In this document: piece by piece, positions 31,916 to 40,145 of the stretch
How positions within the stretch are numbered: position 1 is the stretch's first letter
Layout of the letters: the number at the start of each line of letters is the position of its first letter
Assembly: GCF_015751785.1 (NCBI RefSeq)
Contig: NZ_JADOTY010000001.1
Location: 6,262,001 to 6,326,000 of the forward strand
DNA: 64,000 nt
Source of the DNA: Micromonospora vinacea
GTDB lineage: Bacteria > Actinomycetota > Actinomycetes > Mycobacteriales > Micromonosporaceae
Direction: 5' to 3'
Notes under the pieces: model-generated
The model's input: only the letters and a program-made list of their open reading frames with translations
Told to the model about the DNA's origin: nothing
Database searches by the model: none
Program-made: the position numbers and the translations under genes

Positions 31916-32635
31916 ATGGCCCAGCAGGAACCTCGCGAGGGTCGACTCCGTCCCGCCCGTCGACTCACCCTCACCGAGGACGTCTACGAGTCGATAAAGA
32001 CGCTCGTCATGGACCACATCCTTCCCCCCGGCGAACGGGTCAACATCGACGCGCTCGCCCGGGAGCTGGACGTCTCCCCCACCCCGGTCCGCGAGGCCCT
32101 CGCCCGGCTGGAGGCCGACGGCCTGGTCCGTAAACGCCCGCTCTCCGGCTACACCACCACACCGCTGCTGAGCCGCGCCGAGTTCGACGACCTGTTCGAC
32201 GTCCGCCAACTGCTGGAGGGCGCCACCGCCGGACGGGCCGCCACGCACGCCTCCGCCGAAGCGCGCCAACGGATCAGCATCGAGGCGGCGGCGAGCATCG
32301 ACGTGGAGGCCGGCGACGGCTATCGCCGACACGCCGCCTTCACCGCGCTGGACGCGAAGTTCCACGACCTGATCGCCGAGGTCTCCGGCAGCCCCCTGCT
32401 GCGGGACACCATCACGCGGCTGCACTCACACCTGCACCTGCACCGGCTGTACTTCCCGGTCGCCGGCGCGCCCGACACCAACACCGAGCACCAGCGCATC
32501 GCCGCCGCCATCGTCGCGGGCGACGCGGCAGCCGCCACCCAGGCGATGCGCGCCCACCTCAGCGCCGCCCGGGAGCGCCACCTGCCCGCCTTCGACCAGC
32601 TCCCCACCCCCGGAACACCGCGCGACTCGGCGTGA
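31916..32635 (+). CDS. GntR/FCD regulator of the fucose-lactate locus
   Basis: A 239-residue GntR protein. The winged helix is at about residues 18-85 (LTEDVYESIKTLVMDHILPP, VNIDALARELDVSPTPVREALARLEADGLV, then RKRPLSGYTTTPL). The FCD domain follows, with the metal/ligand histidines in FHDLIAEVSGSP and HSHLHLHRLYF. GGAG is nine bases upstream of the ATG. It stands between the fucose operon and lutABC: divergent from the first and 28 bases ahead of the second. One regulator sensing a pathway acid or L-lactate could therefore control uptake, breakdown and lactate oxidation together (inference). Confidence 0.87.
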   Translation: MAQQEPREGRLRPARRLTLTEDVYESIKTLVMDHILPPGERVNIDALARELDVSPTPVREALARLEADGLVRKRPLSGYTTTPLLSRAEFDDLFDVRQLLEGATAGRAATHASAEARQRISIEAAASIDVEAGDGYRRHAAFTALDAKFHDLIAEVSGSPLLRDTITRLHSHLHLHRLYFPVAGAPDTNTEHQRIAAAIVAGDAAAATQAMRAHLSAARERHLPAFDQLPTPGTPRDSA

Positions 32636-32663
32636 CCCACCCCCACAGATCCGAGGAGCCGCC

Positions 32664-33374
32664 ATGCGGATCGCCCTCTTCATCACCTGCGTCAACGACC
32701 TCGCGTTCCCGGCCACCGGCATCGCTGTCACCCGCATCCTGCGGCGACTCGGCCACACCGTCGACTTTCCGGCCGACCAGACCTGTTGCGGGCAGATGCA
32801 CGCCAACACTGGTTACCGGGCCGAGGCCATGCCGATGGTGCGCAACTACGTCGACGTCTTCGACTCCTACGACGCCATCGTCGCGCCGTCCGGGTCGTGC
32901 ACCGCGATGATCCGCGACCAGTACCCGCGCCTGCACCCGCCCGCCACCTCGGTGGCCGCCCGCACGTACGAGCTGTCCGAACTGCTCGTCGACGTCCTCG
33001 GCGTCACCGACGTCGGCGCCGAGTTCCCGGAGACGGTCACCTACCACCCCACCTGCCACGGCCTGCGGATGCTGCGCCTCGGCGACCGGCCGCTGACCCT
33101 GCTGCGCCAGGTACGCGGGATCAAGCTGGTCGAGCTGGCCGACGCCGAGGAGTGCTGCGGTTTCGGCGGCACGTTCGCCCTGAAGAACCCGGACGTCTCC
33201 ACCGCGATGCTCACCGACAAGTGCGCCCGGGTCCGCGACACCGGCGCGCGGGTGCTCGCCGCGGCCGACAACTCCTGCCTGGCGCACATCGGCGGCGGCC
33301 TCGACCGCCACCGCTCTGGCGTACGGGCCGTGCACTACGCCGAGATTCTCGCCGAGACGGGAGCCGCCTCATGA
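32664..33374 (+). CDS. lutA: L-lactate utilization protein A, CCG-domain subunit
   Basis: A 236-residue protein with two cysteine-rich CCG domains: QTCCGQMHANTGY near residue 40 and EECCGFGGTFALK near 172, plus TYHPTCHGLRML. These bind iron-sulfur or serve in heterodisulfide-reductase-like electron transfer. LutA, LutB and LutC together oxidise L-lactate to pyruvate without the FMN enzyme LldD. GAGGAG is six bases upstream of the ATG. The stop overlaps lutB by ATGA. Its place behind the fucose regulator fits use of the L-lactate made from L-fucose. Confidence 0.92.
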   Translation: MRIALFITCVNDLAFPATGIAVTRILRRLGHTVDFPADQTCCGQMHANTGYRAEAMPMVRNYVDVFDSYDAIVAPSGSCTAMIRDQYPRLHPPATSVAARTYELSELLVDVLGVTDVGAEFPETVTYHPTCHGLRMLRLGDRPLTLLRQVRGIKLVELADAEECCGFGGTFALKNPDVSTAMLTDKCARVRDTGARVLAAADNSCLAHIGGGLDRHRSGVRAVHYAEILAETGAAS

Positions 33375-34816
33375 GCCATCCGGTCGCACCCGCCACCGGG
33401 AGCGGGCGGATCCGCACGCCGCTGCCGTTCCCCACCGCCGCCAAGCCGGCCGTCGCCGACACGCAACTCCGGGCCAACCTGCACCGGGCCACCCGCACCA
33501 TCCGCGCCAAGCGAGCCCGGGTCGTCGACGAGGTACCCGACTGGGAAGCCCTGCGGGACGCCGGCTCGGCGATCAAGGCGGACGTCCAACGTCGCCTGCC
33601 GGAGCTCCTGGAGCAGTTCGAGGCGTCCGCCACCGCCGCCGGCGCCACAGTGCACTGGGCCCGCGACGCGGCCGAGGCGTGCCGGATCGTTGTCGCGTTG
33701 ACCCGGGCCGCCGGGGCCGACGAGGTCGTGAAGGTCAAGTCGATGGCGACCCAGGAGATCGAGCTCAACGAGGCGCTGGAGGCCGCCGGGATCGCCGCGT
33801 ACGAGACCGACCTGGCGGAACTGATCGTGCAGCTCGGCGACGACACCCCCTCGCACATCCTGGTGCCGGCGATCCACTACAACCGGGCCCAGATCCGGGA
33901 GATCTTCCAGCGTCGCATGGCCGACGCGCCGGCCGACCTGAGCGACGAACCGGCCGCGCTGGCCGAGGCGGCCCGCGCCCACCTGCGACGGCGTTTCCTC
34001 TCGGCCCGGGTCGCCGTCTCCGGCGCCAACTTCGCCGTCGCCGACACCGGCACGCTCGTGGTGGTCGAGTCCGAGGGCAACGGCCGCATGTGCCTCACCC
34101 TCCCCGAGACGCTGATCAGCGTCGTCGGCGTCGAGAAGCTGCTGCCGACCTTCACCGACCTGGAGGTCTTCCTGCAACTGCTGCCCCGATCCTCGACCGG
34201 CGAGCGGATGAACCCGTACACCTCGATGTGGACCGGCGTCACCCCCGGCGACGGCCCGCAGGACGTGCACATCGTGCTCGTCGACAATGGCCGCTCCGCG
34301 GTGCTCGCCGACCCGGTCGGGCGGCCGGCGCTGTCCTGCATCCGCTGCTCCGCGTGCCTCAACGTCTGCCCGGTGTACGAGCGGGCCGGCGGGCACGCGT
34401 ACGGCTCGGTGTATCCGGGGCCGATCGGGGCGATCCTGTCGCCGCAGCTCACCGGCGTGGCTGACAATGCCTCGCTGCCGTACGCGTCGACCCTCTGCGG
34501 CGCCTGCTACGACGTGTGCCCCGTGAAGATCAACATTCCAGAGATCCTGGTCCACCTCCGCCAGCAGGCACCGCACCCGCCGGCCGAACGGGCCGCCATG
34601 CGCGTCCTGGCCTGGGTGATGCGCAGCCCCCGGCGCTGGGCGGCCGCCCTGCGCCTGGCCCGGACCGGCGCGGGGCCGCTCGGGGCGTACCGTGAGCGGC
34701 GCACCGGCGCTCGGACGCTGCGGCGACTGCCCTGGCCCGCGTCGGCGTGGACCCGGTCGCGCGACCTGCCGCTGCCCGCGCCGCAGACCTTCCGGGAATG
34801 GTGGGGTAAGCAGTGA
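33371..34816 (+). CDS. lutB: L-lactate utilization iron-sulfur protein B
   Basis: A 481-residue iron-sulfur protein. The N-terminal two thirds is the LUD domain (KVKSMATQEIELNEALE near residue 125, VADTGTLVVVESEGNGRM near 225). The ferredoxin-like part has Cys323, Cys326, Cys329 and Cys333 (CIRCSACLNVCP), then Cys376, Cys379 and Cys383 (CGACYDVCPVKI), which fits two 4Fe-4S clusters with the usual LutB pattern. The last 90 residues are the variable C-terminus. Overlaps of four bases at both ends show tight coupling with lutA and lutC. Confidence 0.92.
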   Translation: MSHPVAPATGSGRIRTPLPFPTAAKPAVADTQLRANLHRATRTIRAKRARVVDEVPDWEALRDAGSAIKADVQRRLPELLEQFEASATAAGATVHWARDAAEACRIVVALTRAAGADEVVKVKSMATQEIELNEALEAAGIAAYETDLAELIVQLGDDTPSHILVPAIHYNRAQIREIFQRRMADAPADLSDEPAALAEAARAHLRRRFLSARVAVSGANFAVADTGTLVVVESEGNGRMCLTLPETLISVVGVEKLLPTFTDLEVFLQLLPRSSTGERMNPYTSMWTGVTPGDGPQDVHIVLVDNGRSAVLADPVGRPALSCIRCSACLNVCPVYERAGGHAYGSVYPGPIGAILSPQLTGVADNASLPYASTLCGACYDVCPVKINIPEILVHLRQQAPHPPAERAAMRVLAWVMRSPRRWAAALRLARTGAGPLGAYRERRTGARTLRRLPWPASAWTRSRDLPLPAPQTFREWWGKQ

Positions 34817-35415
34817 GCGCACGTGACGAGATCCTGGCGCGGCTGCGGACGGCCCTGGCCGACAGCCCGCCGCCGGTGCAGGTGCCCCGCCGGTACCGCC
34901 GGGTCGACGACCGCGCCGACCTGATCGCGGCCCTGGTCGACCGCCTGGAGGACTACCGGGCTGTCGTCCACACTGGCATCGACGCCCTACCCCGCCTGCT
35001 CAGTGGGATCGACCGGCTCGCCGTCCCCACCGACGTCCCCGCCGACTGGCTGGCCGGCTACGCCGGAGAGCTGCACCGCGACGCGCCCCCGCTGTCACCG
35101 GCCGCGCTCGACGACCTGGACGCGGTCCTGACCGGCTGCGCCGTGGCGGTGGCCGACACCGGCACCATCATCCTCGACGCCGGCCCTGCACAGGGTCGGC
35201 GCGCGCTCACCCTGGTGCCCGACCGGCACATCTGCGTCGTCCGCACCGACCAGGTCGTCGGTCTGCTGCCGGAGGCGCTGACCCGGCTGGACCCGCGCGC
35301 GCCACAGACCTGGATCTCCGGCCCGTCCGCGACCAGCGACATCGAGCTCAACCGCGTCGAGGGAGTGCACGGCCCGCGCCGGCTGGAGGTCGTCCTGATC
35401 GGCTCAGGAGCCTGA
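34813..35415 (+). CDS. lutC: L-lactate utilization protein C (LUD domain)
   Basis: A 200-residue LUD/DUF162 protein starting with GTG 34813, which overlaps lutB by GTGA. VAVADTGTIILDAG and LTLVPDRHICVVRTDQVV are the conserved core, and TSDIELNRVEGVHGPR is the C-terminal signature with the conserved EGVHGP. It is the third subunit of the lactate-oxidising complex. Its last 12 bases overlap the end of the convergent lspA gene, so no separate terminator fits between them. Confidence 0.92.
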   Translation: MSARDEILARLRTALADSPPPVQVPRRYRRVDDRADLIAALVDRLEDYRAVVHTGIDALPRLLSGIDRLAVPTDVPADWLAGYAGELHRDAPPLSPAALDDLDAVLTGCAVAVADTGTIILDAGPAQGRRALTLVPDRHICVVRTDQVVGLLPEALTRLDPRAPQTWISGPSATSDIELNRVEGVHGPRRLEVVLIGSGA

Positions 35416-35913
35416 CGACGGCACCTGCTCGTCAGTGCGGGTCTCGCCCGCCGTCGCGCGCAACGGAATGTCGCGCACGTTGAGCAGCATGACGATGCCC
35501 ACGCCGACCACCAGGGCGATGTCCGCGACGTTGCCGACGAAGAACCCGGCGTAGTCGATGAAGTCCACCACGTGCCCGCGGGCGAACCCCGGCTCCCGGA
35601 AGAGGCGGTCCAGCAGGTGCGTCGCCGCGCCGCCGAGCACCAGGCCCAACGCCACAGCCCAGGCGCGCGACGTGACCCGCCGCGCCACGACCGTCACCGC
35701 GACCACCGCCGCCGCCGCGAACACCGCGAAGATCCAGGTGTACGCGGACCCGATCGAGAAGGCGGCGCCCGGGTTGTACACGAGTCGCAGTTGCAGCAGG
35801 TCACCGAGAACGGTGATGGTCTGCCCGCCGGAGAGCGCGGACTCGGCCCAGTACTTGGTGAGCTGATCCGCGGCGAGCACCACGGCAGCGATCAACACGA
35901 CGGCGCGGAACAT
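35404..35913 (-). CDS. lspA: Lipoprotein signal peptidase II
   Basis: A 169-residue inner-membrane aspartic protease with four membrane helices that removes signal peptides from prolipoproteins. Asn47 in YNPGAAFS and the two catalytic aspartates, Asp102 (LLDRLF) and Asp131 (VADIAL), are present. The motif normally written GNxxDR reads THLLDR here, so the usually conserved asparagine is His99. The window encodes at least three lipoprotein substrates. It stands alone, without the ileS or rluD neighbours common for the housekeeping copy, so it may be a second copy (inference). Confidence 0.8.
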   Translation of the reverse strand: MFRAVVLIAAVVLAADQLTKYWAESALSGGQTITVLGDLLQLRLVYNPGAAFSIGSAYTWIFAVFAAAAVVAVTVVARRVTSRAWAVALGLVLGGAATHLLDRLFREPGFARGHVVDFIDYAGFFVGNVADIALVVGVGIVMLLNVRDIPLRATAGETRTDEQVPSSGS

Positions 35914-36022
35914 CCCGGAACCCTAACCGGTCACCGGCGACCGTCACCACCGACGCCTGATCACCGAGCACGGCCAGCATCGCGTAGCAGTCCCTGGCAT
36001 GGCCTTCCCCGCGCCGACCGGT

Positions 36023-37021
36023 TCACTCTCGCAACGGGGCAGGCAGTGCCCGGTCAAGCTGCCGGCACGCCTCGACTGGTTTGCGGTAACGGGGTTGCCA
36101 AGCGGTCACCCGGTATCCCGCCATCTCATACAACCGAACGCTGTTGTTCGGATTCTCCGCGACCGTGCTGAGTCGGGCCGTCGAAACTCCCGCTTCCGCC
36201 AAAATGCGGAGCGTGCGCCTCATCACCGCCAGACCGACGCCCCGCCGGCGCCACGCGGCGCCTACGGCAACCCACGGCGTCAGGGCGCTGCCGTCGGCCT
36301 GCAACTCGTTCACCACGACCGCCGCGATGTAATTCCCCGCCCAGACGACGCACCAGATGTCGATGTCCTGGACGTCGCGGAGGTACTCCTCGTAGGTCCT
36401 GGGCCGGTAGCCGTCGCGTGTTCCCGCGAAGCACTCCTCGATCACCTGGTGGATCTGGGGGTGGTGGGCAGCCTCGACCGGACGCTGGGTGAGCCCTTCC
36501 GGCAGCCGAATGTCGCCGTCCGGTAGACCGTTCAGGTCGTGGGCCATTTCCACGGCCGTGAACGCGACCCGGTAGCCGTGAGCTGTCAGCAGTGCCAGAT
36601 TGCCCGGTTGGTGCTCGCCCACGTTCGCGCCGAAGACGCTTCGGCCGCCGACCGGCCTGCTGCCGTCGAACTCGATGGCTTGTGCCTCCTGCCACCGCAG
36701 CATGGCGCTGCCGATGCCCCGTCGGCGCCATGCTGGTTCCACACATCCACTCAGCAGGTAGACCCGGGTGTCGGCCACTTCGGACCACCAGTCCATCCAG
36801 GTGAAGCCGACAGTTCGCCCTGAGTCGGCTTGGGCGATCAGACAGAACGGGTGTACGCCGTTGGGGTCGTCGCTGGTATCGGGACCGGGCAGCCAGAGAT
36901 CGCCGTCGGCCCGGTGCACCTCGGCACGGACGGCCTGGACGCCGGCAATGTCATCGGCACCCCCATAGCGCCGCATCGTGACGCCGGCCTGCGCCAATGA
37001 ACCGAACTGCTCGACCGCCAC
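36023..37021 (-). CDS. Tandem GNAT acetyltransferase
   Basis: A 332-residue protein of two GNAT folds, like mycothiol synthase in layout. The first acetyl-CoA site is EPAWRRRGIGSAMLRWQEA near residue 95, the second VGAAWRRRGVGLAVMRRTLR near residue 255, followed by the NPNNSVRLYEMAGYRV end. Both copies keep the R-R-x-G-x-G/A pattern, so both may bind acetyl-CoA. GTG 37021 is the first start; ATG 36976 is also possible. It lies alone between lspA and a gene-poor stretch. The acceptor substrate is unknown, and mycothiol synthase itself is not claimed. Confidence 0.75.
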   Translation of the reverse strand: MAVEQFGSLAQAGVTMRRYGGADDIAGVQAVRAEVHRADGDLWLPGPDTSDDPNGVHPFCLIAQADSGRTVGFTWMDWWSEVADTRVYLLSGCVEPAWRRRGIGSAMLRWQEAQAIEFDGSRPVGGRSVFGANVGEHQPGNLALLTAHGYRVAFTAVEMAHDLNGLPDGDIRLPEGLTQRPVEAAHHPQIHQVIEECFAGTRDGYRPRTYEEYLRDVQDIDIWCVVWAGNYIAAVVVNELQADGSALTPWVAVGAAWRRRGVGLAVMRRTLRILAEAGVSTARLSTVAENPNNSVRLYEMAGYRVTAWQPRYRKPVEACRQLDRALPAPLRE

Positions 37022-37403
37022 TGTCCCGCCTTCTCCGTGCCACCGCTGCGGAGGACCGCACGCCCGGTCATCGCGACGACCGCCGCACCCGCGCTACGGA
37101 CCGCTGCTCTCGATGTTAAGACGTACACGCCCCCGCTGCTCCCAACCTGCTCCCCCTAGGTCGGGCTCGCACCGCGCCGCCGACCGATCGTGAACTGCCG
37201 GTCCATGTTCTCGGTCCCGACGGATGCGAGGCTGGACGCGTGGCTTCCGGATCGACGTACATGTGGACAACCCCGGCTGCCCGGCGGCTTGGTACGCACC
37301 TTGAACGCGTCGGTGTATCTGGAGACCGGCGAAAGCGCGGTGGAGTGTTACGGAACCGCCAGTCCCTGAGCCGGCGCGACGCCCGCCCGCCGGTGACGCC
37401 CGT
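37022..37403. other. 382-base stretch without a clear gene
   Basis: No convincing gene is present between the acetyltransferase and AEC transporter starts. On the plus strand 37277-37369 a short frame reads LPGGLVRTLNASVYLETGES and ends ECYGTASP-stop. Its NASVYLE core loosely recalls the C-terminal part of DUF5753 regulator domains, so it may be a gene remnant; the resemblance is weak. The rest should hold the two promoters, but no good -35/-10 pair was recognised. Confidence 0.4.
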
Positions 37404-38318
37404 ATGAGCTTGGTGTCGGCGTTCGCACCGATCTGGATCCTTACCGCGGTCGGCTACGCGGCCTGTCGTTGGGGCCTGCTGGGCGAGGCGGTGGCGTCGG
37501 TGCTCGGCCGGTTCGTGTTCCATCTTGCGATGCCGGCCGCACTGTTCCTAGCCCTGTCCCGGATGCCGCTTTCCGGGTTCGCCGGCCGCTCGCTGCTCGC
37601 CTTTGGGGTGAGCACGGCCGCTGTCGTCGGGTTCGGGTGGGTCGGCGCGAGCTGGCTGTTCGGTCGCGAGCCCGGCGAACGGCCGATCTGGGGCATGGCC
37701 GCCGGGTACGTGAACTCGGCGAACCTCGGCATCCCGATCGCCACGCAGGTTCTCGGCAACGTGTCGTTCCTGGCGGAGGTGGTGCTGCTTCAGGTGCTGG
37801 TGGTGACGCCCGTGATCCTGGTCGCCCTGGACCGGCACAGCGACCCGGCCGGGCGAGTACGGGTCCGCCGCATCGCCTCCCTGCCGGTACGCAACCCTGT
37901 GATCCTGGCGTCGCTGCTCGGTGTCGTGTTCTCGGCTGCCGGCCTGCATCTCCCGTCGACGGCCGGCGCGTCGCTCACCCTGCTGTCGGGCGCCGCGGTA
38001 CCGGCCGCCCTGGTCGCGCTCGGCGCGTCGATGCACCGCACGGTGCCGTCGCGGGCCGAGCCGGTCGCGCTGGCCGTGATCACCGCGCTGAAGCTCGTCG
38101 CACAGCCGGTCATCGCGTACGCGGCCGGGCTGGCCTTGGACCTGTCCGCGCCGCAGTTGCTCGCCGTGGTGCTGTGCGCGGGCCTGCCGACAGCGCAGAA
38201 CACGTTCATCTTCAGCCAGGAGTACGGCGTCGGCGAGGCGGTGGCCAACCGGGCGGTGGTGGTGACCACCACGCTGTCGCTGTTCACCCTGGCCGCGGCG
38301 GCGGCGCTGCTCGGGTAG
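37404..38318 (+). CDS. AEC-family transporter
   Basis: A 304-residue membrane protein of the auxin-efflux-carrier family with about ten short membrane segments. Hallmarks are GYVNSANLGIPIATQVLGNV in the first half (conserved N-x-x-N-x-G-x-P) and LCAGLPTAQNTFIFSQEYGVG in the second, two halves with inverted symmetry. Bacterial members carry organic acids such as malate or malonate. The start ATG 37404 has no strong ribosome site. It is not in an operon, so the substrate cannot be inferred. Confidence 0.85.
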   Translation: MSLVSAFAPIWILTAVGYAACRWGLLGEAVASVLGRFVFHLAMPAALFLALSRMPLSGFAGRSLLAFGVSTAAVVGFGWVGASWLFGREPGERPIWGMAAGYVNSANLGIPIATQVLGNVSFLAEVVLLQVLVVTPVILVALDRHSDPAGRVRVRRIASLPVRNPVILASLLGVVFSAAGLHLPSTAGASLTLLSGAAVPAALVALGASMHRTVPSRAEPVALAVITALKLVAQPVIAYAAGLALDLSAPQLLAVVLCAGLPTAQNTFIFSQEYGVGEAVANRAVVVTTTLSLFTLAAAAALLG

Positions 38319-38447
38319 GTCCGTCAGCTGATTCGTCCAGCATCATGGTGAGCCACGCCGACCATGGCGCTCGCGGCTAGCTCTGGACATTCACGAAGGG
38401 GCTTGACGTCGACAAACGCAGCCGGTTCAGTGTCTGTCCATTGTCCA

Positions 38448-38475
38448 GACCACCGTATGGCTGAGTGCGGTGGTC
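38448..38475 (-). terminator. Inverted repeat at the end of the GNAT gene
   Basis: GACCACCG at 38448-38455 and its exact complement CGGTGGTC at 38468-38475 flank a 12-base loop. The hairpin begins within the last bases of the acetyltransferase gene and could end its transcription. Confidence 0.4.
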
Positions 38476-39001
38476 AGCGCGCGGCAGGTGCGGCGAGGCG
38501 CAGGAAGACGTAGTCGCTGCCATCTGGACCGGGCCGGCGGTCGCCGTCGGGCTTCCAGCCGAGTTTGCTGTAGAAGGACTGTGCGCGGGTGTTGCGTTCC
38601 CACACCTCGAGCAGCCCTGTCGACAGGGATGAGTCCGTGAGGTAGTCGACGAAGCTGGTGTGCAGGCGTGCGCCGATGCCGTTGCCCCAATGGCTGGGTA
38701 TGACGTGGATCTGGTAGAGCTGGCCCACCGTGCGGGCGTCCATGGTCGGCGAGTTTGGGCGTCCCATGCTCAGGATGCCGACGATCTTGCCGTCTTGAGC
38801 GGCGCACTTCACCACCCGGGCCGGTGAGTGCATGGCGCGGGCCCACCCGTCATGGCGTTGCTGCGTCTGCGCCGGGTCGGCGAGGTCGTCGGCGCTGAGT
38901 CCTCCGGCGATGTAGTAGGCGGTGCGCGCTTGAGTGTGCACCTCGACAATGCCCTCGACATCTGCAAGCGTGGCTTGTCGGATCATCACAGGGGTGTCCA
39001 T
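38474..39001 (-). CDS. GNAT family N-acetyltransferase
   Basis: A 175-residue single-domain acetyltransferase. The N-terminus VMIRQATLADVEGIVEVHTQ is the typical GNAT strand 1, IHVIPSHWGNGIGARLHTSF is the acetyl-CoA pyrophosphate loop (conserved Q/R-x-x-G-x-G/A), and ERNTRAQSFYSKLGWKPDG the end of the fold. ATG 39001 has GAGGG just before it; the frame opens to 39091 but those residues are not GNAT-like. Substrate unknown. It lies 86 bases after the XRE regulator gene on the same strand. Confidence 0.85.
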   Translation of the reverse strand: MDTPVMIRQATLADVEGIVEVHTQARTAYYIAGGLSADDLADPAQTQQRHDGWARAMHSPARVVKCAAQDGKIVGILSMGRPNSPTMDARTVGQLYQIHVIPSHWGNGIGARLHTSFVDYLTDSSLSTGLLEVWERNTRAQSFYSKLGWKPDGDRRPGPDGSDYVFLRLAAPAAR

Positions 39002-39087
39002 GCCCTCTGGTCCCATCTGCTGGTCTCGATTTATCCTGCTGGCTCGTGGCCGACAAGGTTGGACTCGGCCCCTCAGCATGCATCCGA

Positions 39088-40014
39088 TCATGAAGTCCCG
39101 CTAGGGGTGGGGCCGGCGGCGGTCCAGACCGTCTGGGAGGGGCGCTCGTTGGTGAGCGCTGAGCGGGTCGCGTGCAACGATGCCAGGAGCTGCAGCCGGT
39201 CCGCGTCGGCGCTGCCCGGCTCGGCGGTGAAGACGAGCATGACGGAGCCGGGGTTTCCCGGTAGCGGGTAGGTGTCCCAGTCCAGGACGGTGTCGCCTAT
39301 ACCGGGAATCCGGAAGGTCTTGGTACCGCTGACCGACTCACGTACGTCGTGCTGGGCCCACAGCCGCCGAAACTGGGCGCTGCGGATGCTCAGCTCACCA
39401 ACGATCGCGGCGGCGCGTGGGTGGGTGGGGTCGGTGGCGACGGCGGCGCGCATCATGCCGATGTAGTCCAGAGCCTGCTGCTCCCAGTCCGGGCAGCTAC
39501 GCTCGCCGGTCAGCGTGTCGTCGAACAGCAGTAGGAGCATGTTGAGCCGGTCGGCAGGGTAGGCGTCCGGGTCGCCGAGCAGCGCCTTCGCCATCGGGTT
39601 CCAGTCGAGCAGGTCGAGATGCCGGCCGAGCACGACCGCAGGAGTGTCCATCACCCGCAGCAGGCGCCGTGTGCCCTCCGGCACCCGCTCCGGGTCGCGG
39701 TTCACCCGGGCGGGCATCGACCGGCGGGCAGCGTGGGCCAGGGTGAACAGGTGCCGGCGTTCCTTGTGGTCGAGGCCGAGCGCGCCGGCAAGCGCGTCCA
39801 GGACGTCGTCGGACGGGCGTACCTCCCGGCCCTGTTCGATCCGCTGGTAGTAGTCAGTGCTCAGCCCGGCCAGCAGGGCCAACTCCTCGCGCCGTAGCCC
39901 GGTGACCTTGCGCCGGCCGCCCGGCTCCAAGCCGACGTCGTGCGGACGCAGCCGACTACGCCGAGCGCGTAGGAAGTCGCCGAGCTCACGAGCATACGGA
40001 TGAAGGCTGTTCAT
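39088..40014 (-). CDS. XRE regulator with MmyB-like ligand domain
   Basis: A 308-residue protein. Residues about 10-75 are an XRE helix-turn-helix (LGDFLRARRSRLRP, VTGLRREELALLAGLSTDYY, then QRIEQGREVRPSDDVLDALA). Residues about 110-290 match the MmyB-like domain common in actinobacteria (DTPAVVLGRHLDLLDWNPMA, RAAVATDPTHPRAAAIVGEL, then FRIPGIGDTVLDWDTYPL). Such regulators usually sit divergent from an SDR or reductase they control, as here. MmyB domains have been seen to bind fatty acids. The shared promoter holds a palindrome. Confidence 0.88.
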   Translation of the reverse strand: MNSLHPYARELGDFLRARRSRLRPHDVGLEPGGRRKVTGLRREELALLAGLSTDYYQRIEQGREVRPSDDVLDALAGALGLDHKERRHLFTLAHAARRSMPARVNRDPERVPEGTRRLLRVMDTPAVVLGRHLDLLDWNPMAKALLGDPDAYPADRLNMLLLLFDDTLTGERSCPDWEQQALDYIGMMRAAVATDPTHPRAAAIVGELSIRSAQFRRLWAQHDVRESVSGTKTFRIPGIGDTVLDWDTYPLPGNPGSVMLVFTAEPGSADADRLQLLASLHATRSALTNERPSQTVWTAAGPTPSGTS

Positions 40015-40048
40015 GCCGCAAGTGTGCAGCGGCCCGGACCGCCGAAGG

Positions 40049-40065
40049 TAGGTCGCTCAGACCTA
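40049..40065. promoter_or_regulatory. Palindrome in the XRE-SDR divergent promoter
   Basis: TAGGTC at 40049-40054 and GACCTA at 40060-40065 are exact inverted copies with five bases between. The site is 35 bases upstream of the regulator start and 81 bases upstream of the SDR start, and is a plausible operator for the XRE protein. Confidence 0.45.
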
Positions 40066-40145
40066 GGCAACCGAGAACGACTGAACCCATCGGGATCGCT
40101 CCTAACGTCGATGGGCCAGCGCACCGACACCTCCAGGAGCAGCAG

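Noticed and set aside
36023..37021. Mycothiol synthase (mshD) for the tandem GNAT
   Set aside because: The two-domain layout is the same, but no mycothiol-specific signature was recognised and tandem GNATs are common in actinobacteria.
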